Source: Sphingomonas sp. (GTDB taxonomy: Bacteria; Pseudomonadota; Alphaproteobacteria; Sphingomonadales; Sphingomonadaceae). From it: a DNA stretch of 64,000 bases. Positions 33,480-42,361 of the stretch are shown here, piece after piece (position 1 is the stretch's first letter; every line of letters begins with the position of its first letter). The notes under the pieces were generated by a model. That model did not search any database, had not been told where the DNA came from, and saw nothing but the letters and a program-made list of their open reading frames with translations. The stretch is taken from NCBI RefSeq assembly GCF_004799495.1, contig NZ_SSMY01000001.1, positions 124,001 through 188,000 on the forward strand, in the 5' to 3' direction. Position numbers and translations under genes: made by a program.

Positions 33480-35895
33480 ACGCAACTTCGGATATGTGTT
33501 GGGTCGCCGTGAAGCGAGTGCCAGGTCGGCCACCCTTCGGGCCGGTCCCAATCGCCTTCACGATCTCCCTCGCCGTGCCGAGTTGATCGATGATATCGTT
33601 CATGCGCCGCCTGTCGATCGATCCGCTTAGCATCCTGTTCAGTGCGAATTCCGCGATCCCGTGCGGCCCGCCTTCTTTTACCAATCGCAGAATCCGTTTG
33701 TAGTCGGCTTGGTACTCGCTGTCGGCAACGCGATCGGTGGCGCCATCGAGCAGCGTCCGCGTTGTGAATTCGACAACGTCGCGGCCCCACTGCAGGTCTG
33801 CCACCTCAATCACGGGACTCACCGGATGACGGCTGATGGCCAGCAACAGTCCGAGCTTTATCGCATGCTCCGCGAAGCGCGAATATGCCAACTCCTCGAG
33901 CCCACTTGCCCGGCGACACTTCGCCTTCATCTCCCGCTTGAGATCGAGGTGATAGGCGCCCGCTCCCTCGCCCCACGGTACACCCAATGGCGATTGCGAC
34001 GAGCCCGGCAAGGCGGCGAGGTTTCCGCCAATGTCCAGCGATGCGTGCAGCCCCTCAATGATGCTAGCCGGGACCTCGCGACGAGACACCGCGGGCGTGA
34101 CCTCGTCTGGTAGATCCTTGCCCGCGTCAAAGATCAAGATGCGTGGCAGCAGCCCATTTTCCGCATTGGCGGTGCTGAACGCCGACCACCATGCCGACGG
34201 TGTCGACATTCCGAGAATGCATAGGTGCGGGGCGACGATCGGCACGGCCTTTTCGCTCGCACCTTCGGACCCGCGGTAGACGTTGTCGGCTTCCGAAAAC
34301 AGGTTGAGGAGCAACTCCCGGAGTCCGGCTTCATGGCTCGCTGCCTTTCGGTGCAGCACACGGCGGAACAGCTCGCCAACCTCATCGATCGGCAAGAACA
34401 CGGGGTTTTTGACCTCGAGCAACTTGCGTAATGCGGAGTCCGATTTCAGGCCACTCGGCCCGAAGAAGCGGCCGAGGCCGGCATTCTGCTCAATCGAGCT
34501 GACGCATTTCAACGGGAAGGACTTGCCGAAGCCGGACGGCGCCACGCCAATCGCATAAAAGTTCGTCCGCGCGCCGGTGGGCGCCTCATAGCGCCGCCCA
34601 TAGATCGCCCCGAGGAAGGCGATCGCGGTGGCAAGGTTGAGCTGCGGCGAGGGTACGGGACTGGCGGCGTTCATCCATTCGACCATGTCACCAATCAGCC
34701 CGGGAGGAGTGCAGAGCGCGGGGGGGATGATTGAAGCAAGGGGCGGCGCTGGCACAGCTACCCCCATCGGCTGCACCGCCACCCCGTCGCTGGCAGCCAG
34801 CCGCAACCCTGCCAGGTTGCCCGCCGGCGACGTCCGCACAAACGGCTCCTCGGCGGGCACGCGCGCGGAGAGGATGACAGCCGGCGCCGGTGCGACGCGC
34901 TCCTGCAACCACCTGAACGCGGTGTCGAGGTCGGCGTCGCATGCCGCCATGACCAGGTCGAGCGGCGTATAGCCCTTGCCCTCGCCGCAATCCTTGATCC
35001 CCTCCGCCGAAATGGCGAGGTTCGCCGCCCGCGCCGACAGTGGGCGGCCCGACGATGATGGGCGCCAGTGCGAGACCGCCTTATATTTGCCGCCGACCTG
35101 GCGGCACTTATAGAGATTGAGCGCCGGCACCCAGGCGCCGAGATTGGCGAGTGCAGTGTCGTTCAACTCGCGGTGTGTGGAGGCTTCCGCGTCGGGGTCG
35201 GCTGAATTGCCGCCGAGCTTCGGCGCGTCGACGTGCCCGAACGGCGCCAGTGCGCGCCCGAGAATGTCGGCGATGTCGGCGGGGAGCACGGGCAGGTCGG
35301 CCACGTCGAAATTGTCGAGCGTGTCGAGGGTCGTCCAGGCATAGGGATTGCCGATCGCGCCGCAGTCGTTGCACGCCATATCCGCGCCGGACACCGCCCC
35401 CTTGCTCCCGCAATGGGGGCAATCTGGATGGATGCTTGGCGGCAGGACGGTTTGCCGCCCGTGCCCGAGCAGGTCGAGCATTCGGCGCTTCGCCGCATCG
35501 TTATACGGGCGGTTCGGTACGCTGACGGGGGCGAGGTAAAATTCGGTCTCGCCCTTGGCGCCGCGCTTGCGCACGGGCGAGCCCGGCAATACCGCGCGGA
35601 TCGCCGCTACCTCGGCGGGTTCCTCGGTGTCGATGTCGACCGCGACCAGTTGCAGGCCCGCGGGCGCCGATGAACGGCCGAGCGCAAGGCACACCCCGGC
35701 GTTGGGCCACTTCTCCCAAATGTCGAGCTCGAAGTCGGTGGGCAGGCGGTCGCAATACTTCTGCCAATCGTATTGCGTCGACCAGCCGTTCGCCGCGGCG
35801 TAGCGCCCGGGGAACTTGGTGCCGGGGCCGCACGGAAGAATCGCGAGGCCGCGCTCTCGATAATTGGCGGCGGTCGAGGCGAAGGGGGATGTCAT
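33478..35895 (-). CDS. Prim-pol primase/polymerase fused to a DUF3987-type ATPase (replication protein)
   Basis: 805 residues. Residues 10-190 are a bifunctional primase/polymerase (prim-pol): ERGLAILPCGPGTKFP at the start, the metal site VAVDIDT (D87, D89) and a Zn ribbon with Cys159, 162, 175 and 178. Residues 400-720 are a DUF3987-like P-loop ATPase with Walker A APSGFGKS (K458) and Walker B PIDEVGE (D504, E505). Phage and plasmid proteins of this type prime and unwind their own DNA. It ends a five-gene leftward operon, each gene overlapping the next by a few bases. It gives the element its own replication start capacity. Confidence 0.85.
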   Translation of the reverse strand: MTSPFASTAANYRERGLAILPCGPGTKFPGRYAAANGWSTQYDWQKYCDRLPTDFELDIWEKWPNAGVCLALGRSSAPAGLQLVAVDIDTEEPAEVAAIRAVLPGSPVRKRGAKGETEFYLAPVSVPNRPYNDAAKRRMLDLLGHGRQTVLPPSIHPDCPHCGSKGAVSGADMACNDCGAIGNPYAWTTLDTLDNFDVADLPVLPADIADILGRALAPFGHVDAPKLGGNSADPDAEASTHRELNDTALANLGAWVPALNLYKCRQVGGKYKAVSHWRPSSSGRPLSARAANLAISAEGIKDCGEGKGYTPLDLVMAACDADLDTAFRWLQERVAPAPAVILSARVPAEEPFVRTSPAGNLAGLRLAASDGVAVQPMGVAVPAPPLASIIPPALCTPPGLIGDMVEWMNAASPVPSPQLNLATAIAFLGAIYGRRYEAPTGARTNFYAIGVAPSGFGKSFPLKCVSSIEQNAGLGRFFGPSGLKSDSALRKLLEVKNPVFLPIDEVGELFRRVLHRKAASHEAGLRELLLNLFSEADNVYRGSEGASEKAVPIVAPHLCILGMSTPSAWWSAFSTANAENGLLPRILIFDAGKDLPDEVTPAVSRREVPASIIEGLHASLDIGGNLAALPGSSQSPLGVPWGEGAGAYHLDLKREMKAKCRRASGLEELAYSRFAEHAIKLGLLLAISRHPVSPVIEVADLQWGRDVVEFTTRTLLDGATDRVADSEYQADYKRILRLVKEGGPHGIAEFALNRMLSGSIDRRRMNDIIDQLGTAREIVKAIGTGPKGGRPGTRFTATQHISEVA

Positions 35896-36296
35896 GCTGC
35901 AGCCTTTCGAGAAGATCGGGCCCGGCGCCGACGAAGCGGCGCGAAGTCGATAATCGCCATCTCCGCTAGGCGTCGGGCGTTTCGCGGCGTGCTCACAAAT
36001 TCGCCGGCAACTACCACTATGAGATCTGCAGGAAGTTCGGCGGCAGCCGCGATGCGTTCGAAGATCACGCGCGGATCGATTGCCGCATCTTCGATGTCCG
36101 CGACGAACCTGCGATCGGATGGGATCCCACTGACTAGAGACCTTGCCGCTCGTCGCGCGGCCTCGAATTCGGAGGGGCGCGGACTCTGATCAGCAGCGGC
36201 GGGGGCCGGATCGGCCAGTGTCGTGCCGTGTAGCGCCGCAAGATGAAGGCCACCGAACGCACCGCGCGTGGGTTGGGTAGCGGGGCTATTCTGCAT
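35892..36296 (-). CDS. Hypothetical replication-operon protein (134 aa)
   Basis: From ATG 36296 the product has a disordered first half (Ala/Pro/Thr) and a second half with EDAAIDPRVIFERIAAAAEL and VVVAGEFVSTPRNARRLAEM, ending in an Arg/Lys-rich tail. No family is recognised. It overlaps the primase start by four bases and the upstream gene stop by about ten, so it is translated in series with them. Confidence 0.62.
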   Translation of the reverse strand: MQNSPATQPTRGAFGGLHLAALHGTTLADPAPAAADQSPRPSEFEAARRAARSLVSGIPSDRRFVADIEDAAIDPRVIFERIAAAAELPADLIVVVAGEFVSTPRNARRLAEMAIIDFAPLRRRRARSSRKAAA

Positions 36297-36663
36297 TCGT
36301 CCGGTCCGTGGTCGCTCTCGGCATCGTGGCATCCTTGGTGAAGTCGGCGCTGGCACGCCGGTCAGTTATTTCGGCGGCGGCTTCGGCCGTCGCCTTTTTG
36401 TTAGGCGGCTCGATCGGGAACCCGACCGCCTCGAGCGATCGCCACACGACCGCGCAAAGGTTCTCATGCGCGCCCATTTCGAAACGCGCGGGCGTTGGCT
36501 CGCCGTCGAACACGATCCGCGCGCCGTCACGCCGGACGAGCACGGCGCCGCCGGGCTCGCCGGGGAATGGCGGGCGGAAGCGGAAGTGGCGGCGCCGATC
36601 GGCGAACCATGCGCGGTCGAGTTCGGGCGCGGTCGGGTGGGCGACGATGTCGAAGGTTCTCAC
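36286..36663 (-). CDS. Hypothetical replication-operon protein (125 aa)
   Basis: The start is GTG 36663, overlapping the previous stop (GTGA). The product begins MRTFDIVAHPTAPELDRAWF and has an N-terminal alpha/beta part, then Arg-rich and Lys/Ala-rich stretches. The pattern is seen in small phage proteins of unknown role. Its stop lies inside the start of the next gene. Confidence 0.62.
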   Translation of the reverse strand: MRTFDIVAHPTAPELDRAWFADRRRHFRFRPPFPGEPGGAVLVRRDGARIVFDGEPTPARFEMGAHENLCAVVWRSLEAVGFPIEPPNKKATAEAAAEITDRRASADFTKDATMPRATTDRTNAE

Positions 36664-37346
36664 AGCGCGTTCCCTGCAAGATCGACCAGTCTGAGCGCAT
36701 CGGCGAACCGCTGCGGCATGCGCGGCGGCAATTGCATCGCCGGCCGAAGGACGTGCTTGCGCTTCTCGGTGCCGACGAGCGCCGGATTGGGGACGTGCTT
36801 CCCGACGGCCCCGTCCCAGATTGTCGCCGACACCGGATTGCCGTCCGCGTCGACGTTGACGTCATCGAACGTGGCAATTTCCTCGACAGTTTCGCCGGGA
36901 CGGGACCGCACGCGGAACTCGGCGTCGGCAATATGCGGCAGGTCGCCGCGGACCTGGTTTGCCGCCTTGGTACGCGCGACGCTCGCTGCCAATTGATCGC
37001 GGGCATCGGCGAGTTTCCGCACGAGAGCGTCGACCTTATGGACGAGCCTCACGTCCGCTTCCGCAGTCTTATCTGCGGCGTCATGATCGATCTTGGCTTT
37101 TCGGGCCGCCGCTTCGGCGGTCGCGCGTTCGGCTGCGGCCGTGGCGAATGCCAGCGCCCCCTCCGATGCCGCGATGCGGTCTTCGAGGTCGCGGCGCTCA
37201 CGGCGCCAGGCGAAAAGCGCGTCGGCGTCATCGCCGGCGGGCTTTTCGCGATTATGCGCCGTGAGCGCCTGTTTGGCGCGGGCGAGCGCCGACTGATTGC
37301 GGGCGACTGCGTCGATCACACGATCAGACAACCGGAAAGCGTTCAT
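36660..37346 (-). CDS. Coiled-coil protein of the replication operon (228 aa)
   Basis: About residues 15-130 are a nearly continuous heptad-like helix (AWRRERRDLEDRIAASEGAL, AAARKAKIDHDAADKTAEAD), and the last 90 residues are mixed with VNVDADGNPVSATIWDG. No known family is recognised by eye. It overlaps the HTH gene upstream and the next gene downstream by four bases each, so stoichiometric production with the replication protein is likely. Similar coiled-coil proteins lie next to prim-pol genes in other alphaproteobacterial islands, which is inference from memory of gene order. Confidence 0.65.
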   Translation of the reverse strand: MNAFRLSDRVIDAVARNQSALARAKQALTAHNREKPAGDDADALFAWRRERRDLEDRIAASEGALAFATAAAERATAEAAARKAKIDHDAADKTAEADVRLVHKVDALVRKLADARDQLAASVARTKAANQVRGDLPHIADAEFRVRSRPGETVEEIATFDDVNVDADGNPVSATIWDGAVGKHVPNPALVGTEKRKHVLRPAMQLPPRMPQRFADALRLVDLAGNAL

Positions 37347-37513
37347 CGCGGCGCCCTCACCAGATTGCGGGCAACCGCGACAGCGGCGGGGTCATAACGA
37401 GCAGTGCGGCCTTCGCGATGTGGTGCGGGAAGCATTCCCGCGCGCTGCCAATTCCAAAGTGTTGCCCTCGTGACGCCGATCTCGGCGGCTAGAGCGTTGG
37501 TAGTGAGCGACAT
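37343..37513 (-). CDS. Small MerR/AlpA-type HTH protein leading the replication operon
   Basis: 56 residues from ATG 37513: SLTTNALAAEIGVTRATLWN then WQRAGMLPAPHREGRTARYD is a winged helix-turn-helix of the MerR/excisionase group. An upstream start at 37546 would add 11 residues. It heads the leftward operon of five overlapping genes and is divergent from the other HTH gene across a 211-base control region with two perfect palindromes. It probably represses or activates this operon and may also bend the attachment DNA. Confidence 0.78.
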   Translation of the reverse strand: MSLTTNALAAEIGVTRATLWNWQRAGMLPAPHREGRTARYDPAAVAVARNLVRAPR

Positions 37514-37593
37514 GTCAAAAACCTCGTGGAGGGTTGGCGATTGCACGATGATACGATTTTGACCGGTCAGTGGAGGGGCGTTTGGGTGGACCC

Positions 37594-37610
37594 AGTTGCG
37601 ATTCGCAACT
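37594..37610. promoter_or_regulatory. Perfect palindrome in the divergent control region
   Basis: AGTTGCGA-T-TCGCAACT has 8-bp perfect arms around a single base. It lies between the two divergent HTH genes and differs in sequence from the neighbouring AACGGA dyad, so a second regulator may bind here. Confidence 0.6.
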
Positions 37611-37640
37611 TACTTATCCAACTGTCACCGCGCCGAAATC

Positions 37641-37656
37641 AACGGATGCATCCGTT
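37641..37656. promoter_or_regulatory. AACGGATGCATCCGTT dyad in the divergent control region
   Basis: A perfect 16-bp palindrome of the same type as the sites flanking the integrase (14392-14407 and 15652-15667). It lies 68 bases before the rightward HTH gene. A likely operator for an element-encoded regulator, or a recombinase arm site near the right end. Confidence 0.65.
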
Positions 37657-37724
37657 ACAAGCTATTGATACGTCAGGATAATGGAGGCTCCCCGAGCAGG
37701 TGAGACGATGGATGGAGGCAAGGC

Positions 37725-37994
37725 ATGACTGACGGTGGGCAAAGTTTCTTTTCCACGCGCGCTCGCGAGGAAATCGCATTGGCTATTGAGCGCGGTCTGC
37801 TGCGCGCCAAGGTCATCTCGCCGAAGCTCGCCTATTCGATCGAGGAGACTGTCGCATCCACGGGCATCGGGCGCTCGACCATCTTCGAGGAAATCAAGGC
37901 TGGCCGGCTCAAGGCGCGCAAGCGCGGCCGGTCGACGATCATCCTGGCCGGGGATCTGGCGGAATACCTCGAGGCGCTACCGGTGATGGCCTGA
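37725..37994 (+). CDS. Excisionase/AlpA-like HTH protein at the right end
   Basis: 89 residues. Residues 30-85 (KLAYSIEETVASTGIGRSTI, then FEEIKAGRLKARKRGRSTII) form the excisionase-type helix-turn-helix with the 'wing' Lys/Arg loop, ending LAGDLAEYLEALP. It is 103 bases from the right attachment repeat. This family either directs excision (Xis) or activates the integrase (AlpA). Placement across the element from the integrase, with shared dyads next to both, suggests it links the two ends. Confidence 0.78.
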   Translation: MTDGGQSFFSTRAREEIALAIERGLLRAKVISPKLAYSIEETVASTGIGRSTIFEEIKAGRLKARKRGRSTIILAGDLAEYLEALPVMA

Positions 37995-38097
37995 CAGCCT
38001 GAACTATTCCGGGCGTGGCTGGATTTGCTGGAAAAAATTATGAAGCGCCCACCACGCAACAATTAGCCTAACGCTTTCAACAACTTACGAGTGGGAC

Positions 38098-38174
<77 letters not shown>

Positions 38175-38220
38175 CTGGAGGCGAGCGCCTAGCAAAGCGC
38201 GTGGCACCGCGCCAGCGTTT

Positions 38221-38580
38221 CTATTGCGCGACGCTCACCGGCTGGAACTTGCCGAGCCCGCACGTCGCGCCGCGGATGCCGGAGGACTGCAGCACCGTGA
38301 TCGTGTCGGTCGAGCACAGCTCGCCGTTCGACACCGAATAGCTGAACCGCTCCTCGAACCCGAGGCTCGGGCACGCGGCGTCGAGCGTGTTGCGGTACAT
38401 CCGCTTGCCCGACAGCTCGAAGTCGATCACCTGGTCGCTACGCACGTGCGTTTCGCGCACCTGGTTGAGCTGGACGCAATCGACCGGCGCGCCGGTCGGC
38501 GTCGCGGCGGGGACGCCCTTGTCGCTGGCGGCGGCGGGCGCCGCGAGGGCTGCGACGGCAAGGGCGAAAAGGGGGCGCAT
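38221..38580 (-). CDS. DUF6491 secreted protein
   Basis: 119 residues. A signal peptide (residues 1-18, ..AAPAAAS) is followed by the DUF6491 pattern: CVQLNQVRETHVRSDQVIDF, YRNTLDAACPSLGFEERFSY, CSTDTITVL and a closing CGLGKFQPV. Four Cys residues probably form two disulphides in the periplasm. The family is common in sphingomonads and related groups, without a known function. It lies 15 bases after the nth gene on the same strand, and is the last gene of that operon. Confidence 0.85.
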   Translation of the reverse strand: MRPLFALAVAALAAPAAASDKGVPAATPTGAPVDCVQLNQVRETHVRSDQVIDFELSGKRMYRNTLDAACPSLGFEERFSYSVSNGELCSTDTITVLQSSGIRGATCGLGKFQPVSVAQ

Positions 38581-38595
38581 CGGTCTGTCTCCTGG

Positions 38596-39249
38596 TCAGC
38601 CGCCACGCTTCGTGGGCGGCGGCGTCTTGGGCTTGAACGCACAGAGGTCGGCAACGACGCAACGCCAGCATTCGGGCGTCCGCGCCTTGCAGACATAGCG
38701 GCCGTGCAGGATCAGCCAATGGTGCGCATGGAGGCGGAACGGCTGGGGCACGACCTTGTCGAGCTTGAGCTCGACCGCGAGCGGGTCTTTCCCGCGCGCA
38801 AGGCCGGTGCGGTTACAGACGCGGAAGATGTGCGTGTCGACCGCGAAGGTCTCGTGCCCGAACGCCGAGTTGAGCACGACGTTGGCGGTCTTGCGCCCGA
38901 CCCCGGGCAGCGCCTCGAGCGCGGCGCGGTCGTCGGGCACCGTGCCGCCATGGTCGCGGATCAGCGCCTCCGACAGCGCGATCACGTTCTTCGCCTTGGT
39001 GTTGTTGAAGTTGATGCTCTGGATCGCGGCGCGCAAGGCGTCGTGCCCGTAGGCCACCATCTGCTGCGGCGTCTTCACCTCGGCGAACAGCGCGCGGGTC
39101 GCCTTGTTCACCCCGACATCGGTCATCTGCGCCGACAGCGCGACCGCGACAAGCAACTGGTATGGGTTGCCGTATTCGAGCTCGGTTTCGGGGTGCGGGT
39201 TGTCGGCGGCGAGACGGTGGAAGAACTCGACCACGTCGGCCGGTTTCAT
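38596..39249 (-). CDS. nth: Endonuclease III (DNA glycosylase/AP lyase)
   Basis: 217 residues. The helix-hairpin-helix LPGVGRKTANVV holds the catalytic Lys120, and AVDTHIFRV the Asp138. The [4Fe-4S] loop is C187-x6-C194-x2-C197-x5-C203, as in the E. coli enzyme. It removes oxidised pyrimidines and nicks the strand in base excision repair. ATG 39249 overlaps the dapB stop by four bases, and the product length fits the family. The C-terminus ends in a Lys/Pro-rich tail. Confidence 0.95.
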   Translation of the reverse strand: MKPADVVEFFHRLAADNPHPETELEYGNPYQLLVAVALSAQMTDVGVNKATRALFAEVKTPQQMVAYGHDALRAAIQSINFNNTKAKNVIALSEALIRDHGGTVPDDRAALEALPGVGRKTANVVLNSAFGHETFAVDTHIFRVCNRTGLARGKDPLAVELKLDKVVPQPFRLHAHHWLILHGRYVCKARTPECWRCVVADLCAFKPKTPPPTKRGG

Positions 39250-39974
39250 AGTCCCAGCACCTCGGCCATCGCGTAGCGCCCCGCTGGCTGCCCAGCGAGC
39301 CACAGCGCCGCGCGCACCGCGCCGCGCGCGAAAATCTCGCGGCTCTCGGCGCGGTGGGTGAGCTCGAGCCGCTCGCCGGGGCCGGCGAAGATCACCTGGT
39401 GATCGCCCGCGATCGACCCGCCGCGGATCGACGCGAAGCCGATCGTCCCTTCCGCACGCGCGCCGATCAGCCCGGCACGGTCGACCACCTTCAGATCGTT
39501 GAGCGGCGCGCCGCGCCCCTCCGCCGCCGCTTCGCCGAGCAGCAGCGCGGTGCCCGACGGCGCATCGACCTTGTGCCGGTGGTGCGCCTCGACGATTTCG
39601 ATGTCCCAATCGGGACCGAGTTTCTCCGCGGCGTCGGCGACCAGCCGCGCGAGCAAGGTAATGCCCAGCGAGGTCGTGCTGGTCTGGAGCAAGGCGACGC
39701 GCGCGGCGGCATTGTCGATCAGCGCGTGGTGTTGCGCGGTGAGGCCGGTGGTGCCGACGACGATCGGGGTGCCGGCCTCGCACGCCGCCGCCAGATTCGC
39801 CTCGAGCGCCGAGGGCGCGGTGAAATCGACCAGCACGTCGCACATCCTGGCGAGCGCGAGCGCATCGCCCCCGGCGTCGATCCCGCCCGCGACGCTCGCG
39901 CCCAGATCGCTCGCGACCGCCGCGATCGCGCGACCCATCCGCCCGTCGCTGCCCAGGATGCCGATCGCCGTCAT
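39246..39974 (-). CDS. dapB: 4-hydroxy-tetrahydrodipicolinate reductase
   Basis: 242 residues. The N-terminal nucleotide-binding loop is GILGSDGRMGRAI (residues 5-17) and the signature EAHHRHKVDAPSGT holds the catalytic His131/His132 and Lys135. It reduces the dipicolinate precursor with NAD(P)H in the lysine and meso-diaminopimelate pathway. It overlaps the protease gene upstream and nth downstream by four bases each, an unusual but tight operon. Length is slightly shorter than the E. coli enzyme, as is normal in alphaproteobacteria. Confidence 0.95.
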   Translation of the reverse strand: MTAIGILGSDGRMGRAIAAVASDLGASVAGGIDAGGDALALARMCDVLVDFTAPSALEANLAAACEAGTPIVVGTTGLTAQHHALIDNAAARVALLQTSTTSLGITLLARLVADAAEKLGPDWDIEIVEAHHRHKVDAPSGTALLLGEAAAEGRGAPLNDLKVVDRAGLIGARAEGTIGFASIRGGSIAGDHQVIFAGPGERLELTHRAESREIFARGAVRAALWLAGQPAGRYAMAEVLGL

Positions 39975-41227
39975 GGCGCGACCTTTGCACCAATAAGCGG
40001 CGGCGCAACAGATGGCACATCCCCGCGCACCAGGCTCCAGCCCTTGGGCAGGTAATCGACCGACATATAGAAATAGAAGACGCACTTGCCCGCGCGATAG
40101 GTCGCGCCCTTCAACACCCCCAGCGCGGTCGTGCCCGCGAACACCGGCGACCCGCTGTCGCCGCCCTTGCACGTCGGCCCCGCCACCGTCACCCAGGTCG
40201 GCAGGCACGCCCCGCCGCACAGATCCCCGGCGGGCGCGAAATCGGTCAGCTCGATCAGCGCGCAGCTATACCCCGTCGTCTCGCCGCGATGGCACACGAA
40301 GTCGCCCGCGCGAGTCTCGTCGCGGGTGCGCTGGCCGGTGACGGGGCGCTCGACCGTCTTGGCGGTGTCAGCGTAGAAGCGCCCCGCCAGCGGCACCGGC
40401 GACGCGTTGACCTGCACGTCCTGATACCCCCAGCCCCATTGCCCCACGTAGCGCAGCGGCGTGGCGACACGCTGTGGGTCGAGATAGCTGAGATCGTCGA
40501 GACAATGCGCCGCGGTGGTCACGCCGAAGCGCGTGCCGTCGGTCACCGTGAAGCCGGTGGTGCAGAGATAGCGCTTGCCGTCGGCCGGACTGGTCCCCTC
40601 GACCCGCGACCCGCCTTCGGGCGCCGACAGGTTGACGTCGACCTGGTCGAGCACGCGCAGCCGCACCGGCACCCCGGCGATGGCTTCGAGCTTCGCGCGA
40701 AGCGTCTCCTCGCCCTTCGCCGCGGCGGTTGCGGTCGGGACGACCACCACCAGCTCGCCGGTGCGCGGGTCGAGGCCCATCGCGGGCGGGTTGGGCAGCG
40801 CCGCGCGGATCGCGCCCTGGTGCCACGTCATCGCCCAGATCACGCGGTCGCGCGTCGCCTTCGCGCCGGTGCGGAAGACGATCGGCACGCGCATCCCGCC
40901 GACGACCAGATTCTTTTCGGGCACCGCCGCATCGCCGGTGAGGAAGACGAGGATGCGCAAGGCGGGCTTGTGCTCGATCGAAATCCCCGCGAGCCGGTCG
41001 CGATACTGGTCGCCGATCCGGTCGGTCGCCGCGACGCTGTCGGCCAGCGCGCGCAACCGGCGCTCGGCCTCGGCCTGAGGCACGCCGAACTGCCGCGCAT
41101 ATTCGACGGCATCCTGCGCGAGTGCTTCGGCGGCGGTTTGGAGATGAGCGGCGGACATGCTCTGCGCAACAGCGGGAGCAGTCGCGAGGCACCACAGCAT
41201 CACCAGCCAGAAAGCGAACCGCCGCAT
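39971..41227 (-). CDS. Secreted chymotrypsin-like serine protease with pro-region
   Basis: 418 residues. A signal peptide (1-21, AVAQ) is followed by a 180-residue helical/beta pro-region with YARQFGVPQAEAERRLRALA, as in alpha-lytic-protease-type precursors. The catalytic domain has TAAHC (H241), a likely Asp at YQD (D270) and GGDSGSP (S358), plus six or more Cys. It should be exported and self-processed. It is the second gene of a leftward operon: four bases after the DUF6445 gene and overlapping dapB. The link with lysine synthesis may be only transcriptional. Confidence 0.87.
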   Translation of the reverse strand: MRRFAFWLVMLWCLATAPAVAQSMSAAHLQTAAEALAQDAVEYARQFGVPQAEAERRLRALADSVAATDRIGDQYRDRLAGISIEHKPALRILVFLTGDAAVPEKNLVVGGMRVPIVFRTGAKATRDRVIWAMTWHQGAIRAALPNPPAMGLDPRTGELVVVVPTATAAAKGEETLRAKLEAIAGVPVRLRVLDQVDVNLSAPEGGSRVEGTSPADGKRYLCTTGFTVTDGTRFGVTTAAHCLDDLSYLDPQRVATPLRYVGQWGWGYQDVQVNASPVPLAGRFYADTAKTVERPVTGQRTRDETRAGDFVCHRGETTGYSCALIELTDFAPAGDLCGGACLPTWVTVAGPTCKGGDSGSPVFAGTTALGVLKGATYRAGKCVFYFYMSVDYLPKGWSLVRGDVPSVAPPLIGAKVAP

Positions 41228-41231
41228 CGCG

Positions 41232-41903
41232 TCAGGGCCGCAGGCGAAGGAAGATGTTGGTGGTCAGCCGCCCCGTGCGCGGATCATCGCTCAACACCGC
41301 ATCAGGCGGGATGATGCCCGAATGCAGCATCGCGCCGCGATAGATGGCGAGGCGGTCGATGTGCCCCGCGACTGCGCCGATCTGCTCGTAATGCGCGTTC
41401 GACTCGTTGGTGTATCCCGCCATCGTGTCGGCGGCAGCGGTCGCGGCCGCGACGAAGCGTGCGACGTTGCCGGCATCGACCGTCTCGATCCCGGTCGCGC
41501 GCTGGCGGTAGAAGGCGGTGCCCGGCGTCTCGCTGAGATAGTGCATCACCGCGACCTGGTCCGGATCGATCGAATCGAAATGCGGCGCACGCTGCGCCGG
41601 GTCGAGCGCGTCGGGGGCGGCGGTGACCATCGAAAAGCTCGCTTCGATCAGCTCGAACCCGCCGACGTCGAAGCCGCCGCCGATGAACGGCGCCGCATCC
41701 TGCAACAGGCGTTCGATATAATCGAACGCGGCATCGCCCGCGACGATCGGCTGCCGCAGCCCGGGATAGTAATTGCCCGCCGCGCGCGGAAACGGCGCGG
41801 TCGCCGCCGCGAGCGAGACCGCGACCTGCGGCGCGCCGGTGAAGTCGTCGATGACGATCACGGGCTGTCGCGCAGCGCCGATATGGTGGAGCGCGGGAGT
41901 CAC
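41232..41903 (-). CDS. DUF6445 family oxygenase-like protein
   Basis: 223 residues from GTG 41903 (TTG 41921 would add six). VIVIDDFTGAP at the start, PHFDSIDPDQVAVMHYLSE in the middle (HxD iron pair) and LHSGIIPPD near the end (distal His) match DUF6445, a group with the double-stranded beta-helix fold of 2OG-Fe(II) oxygenases, often linked to tryptophan halogenase and TonB receptor loci. The substrate is unknown. It is the first gene of the protease-dapB-nth operon. Confidence 0.8.
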   Translation of the reverse strand: MTPALHHIGAARQPVIVIDDFTGAPQVAVSLAAATAPFPRAAGNYYPGLRQPIVAGDAAFDYIERLLQDAAPFIGGGFDVGGFELIEASFSMVTAAPDALDPAQRAPHFDSIDPDQVAVMHYLSETPGTAFYRQRATGIETVDAGNVARFVAAATAAADTMAGYTNESNAHYEQIGAVAGHIDRLAIYRGAMLHSGIIPPDAVLSDDPRTGRLTTNIFLRLRP

Positions 41904-42044
41904 CCGGCGGGAATAGCGCAAATATGGATGCTGGGAAGGGCCGGTGCGCGACGGCGAAGCCGCGTCGTCGGACGCCGCGTAGCGGCGCCGGCCGCGCTGG
42001 CCAGTGGTCGATTTAGCTGCTCTAAATCGGCCCGCGCTGCGCGG

Positions 42045-42134
42045 TGGCGGAGACGGAGGGATTCGAACCCTCGGTACGGTTTCCCGTACGACGCTTTAGC
42101 AAAGCGTTGGTTTCAGCCACTCACCCACGTCTCC
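42045..42134 (-). tRNA. tRNA-Ser (anticodon GCT), with encoded CCA
   Basis: The reverse strand gives GGAGACG/CGTCTCC acceptor, anticodon arm ACGCT/AGCGT with loop TTGCTAA (anticodon GCT, reads AGC/AGU), a long variable arm GTACGG/CCGTAC as expected for serine, T arm GAGGG-TTCGAAT-CCCTC, discriminator G and CCA. Confidence 0.95.
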
Positions 42135-42361
42135 CACGCAGCGGCGAAGCGCGGGCTATAGCGAGGGGGCTAGAGGGGATCAACCGCGAGTCTTTGCGGG
42201 CGATCGGGCCTCCGCCCGACCGCTGCGCGCGATAGCGCGCCAAACGGACTCGGTTCGGCGTGGAATCGATTCGAGTCGTCGCTGCGAACGAACCCGTTCA
42301 TTGCCGGGCAATCCGCCGCGCGCTTAGCCTTGGCGCGAGTATCGTATCGGGGGAGTAGGCC

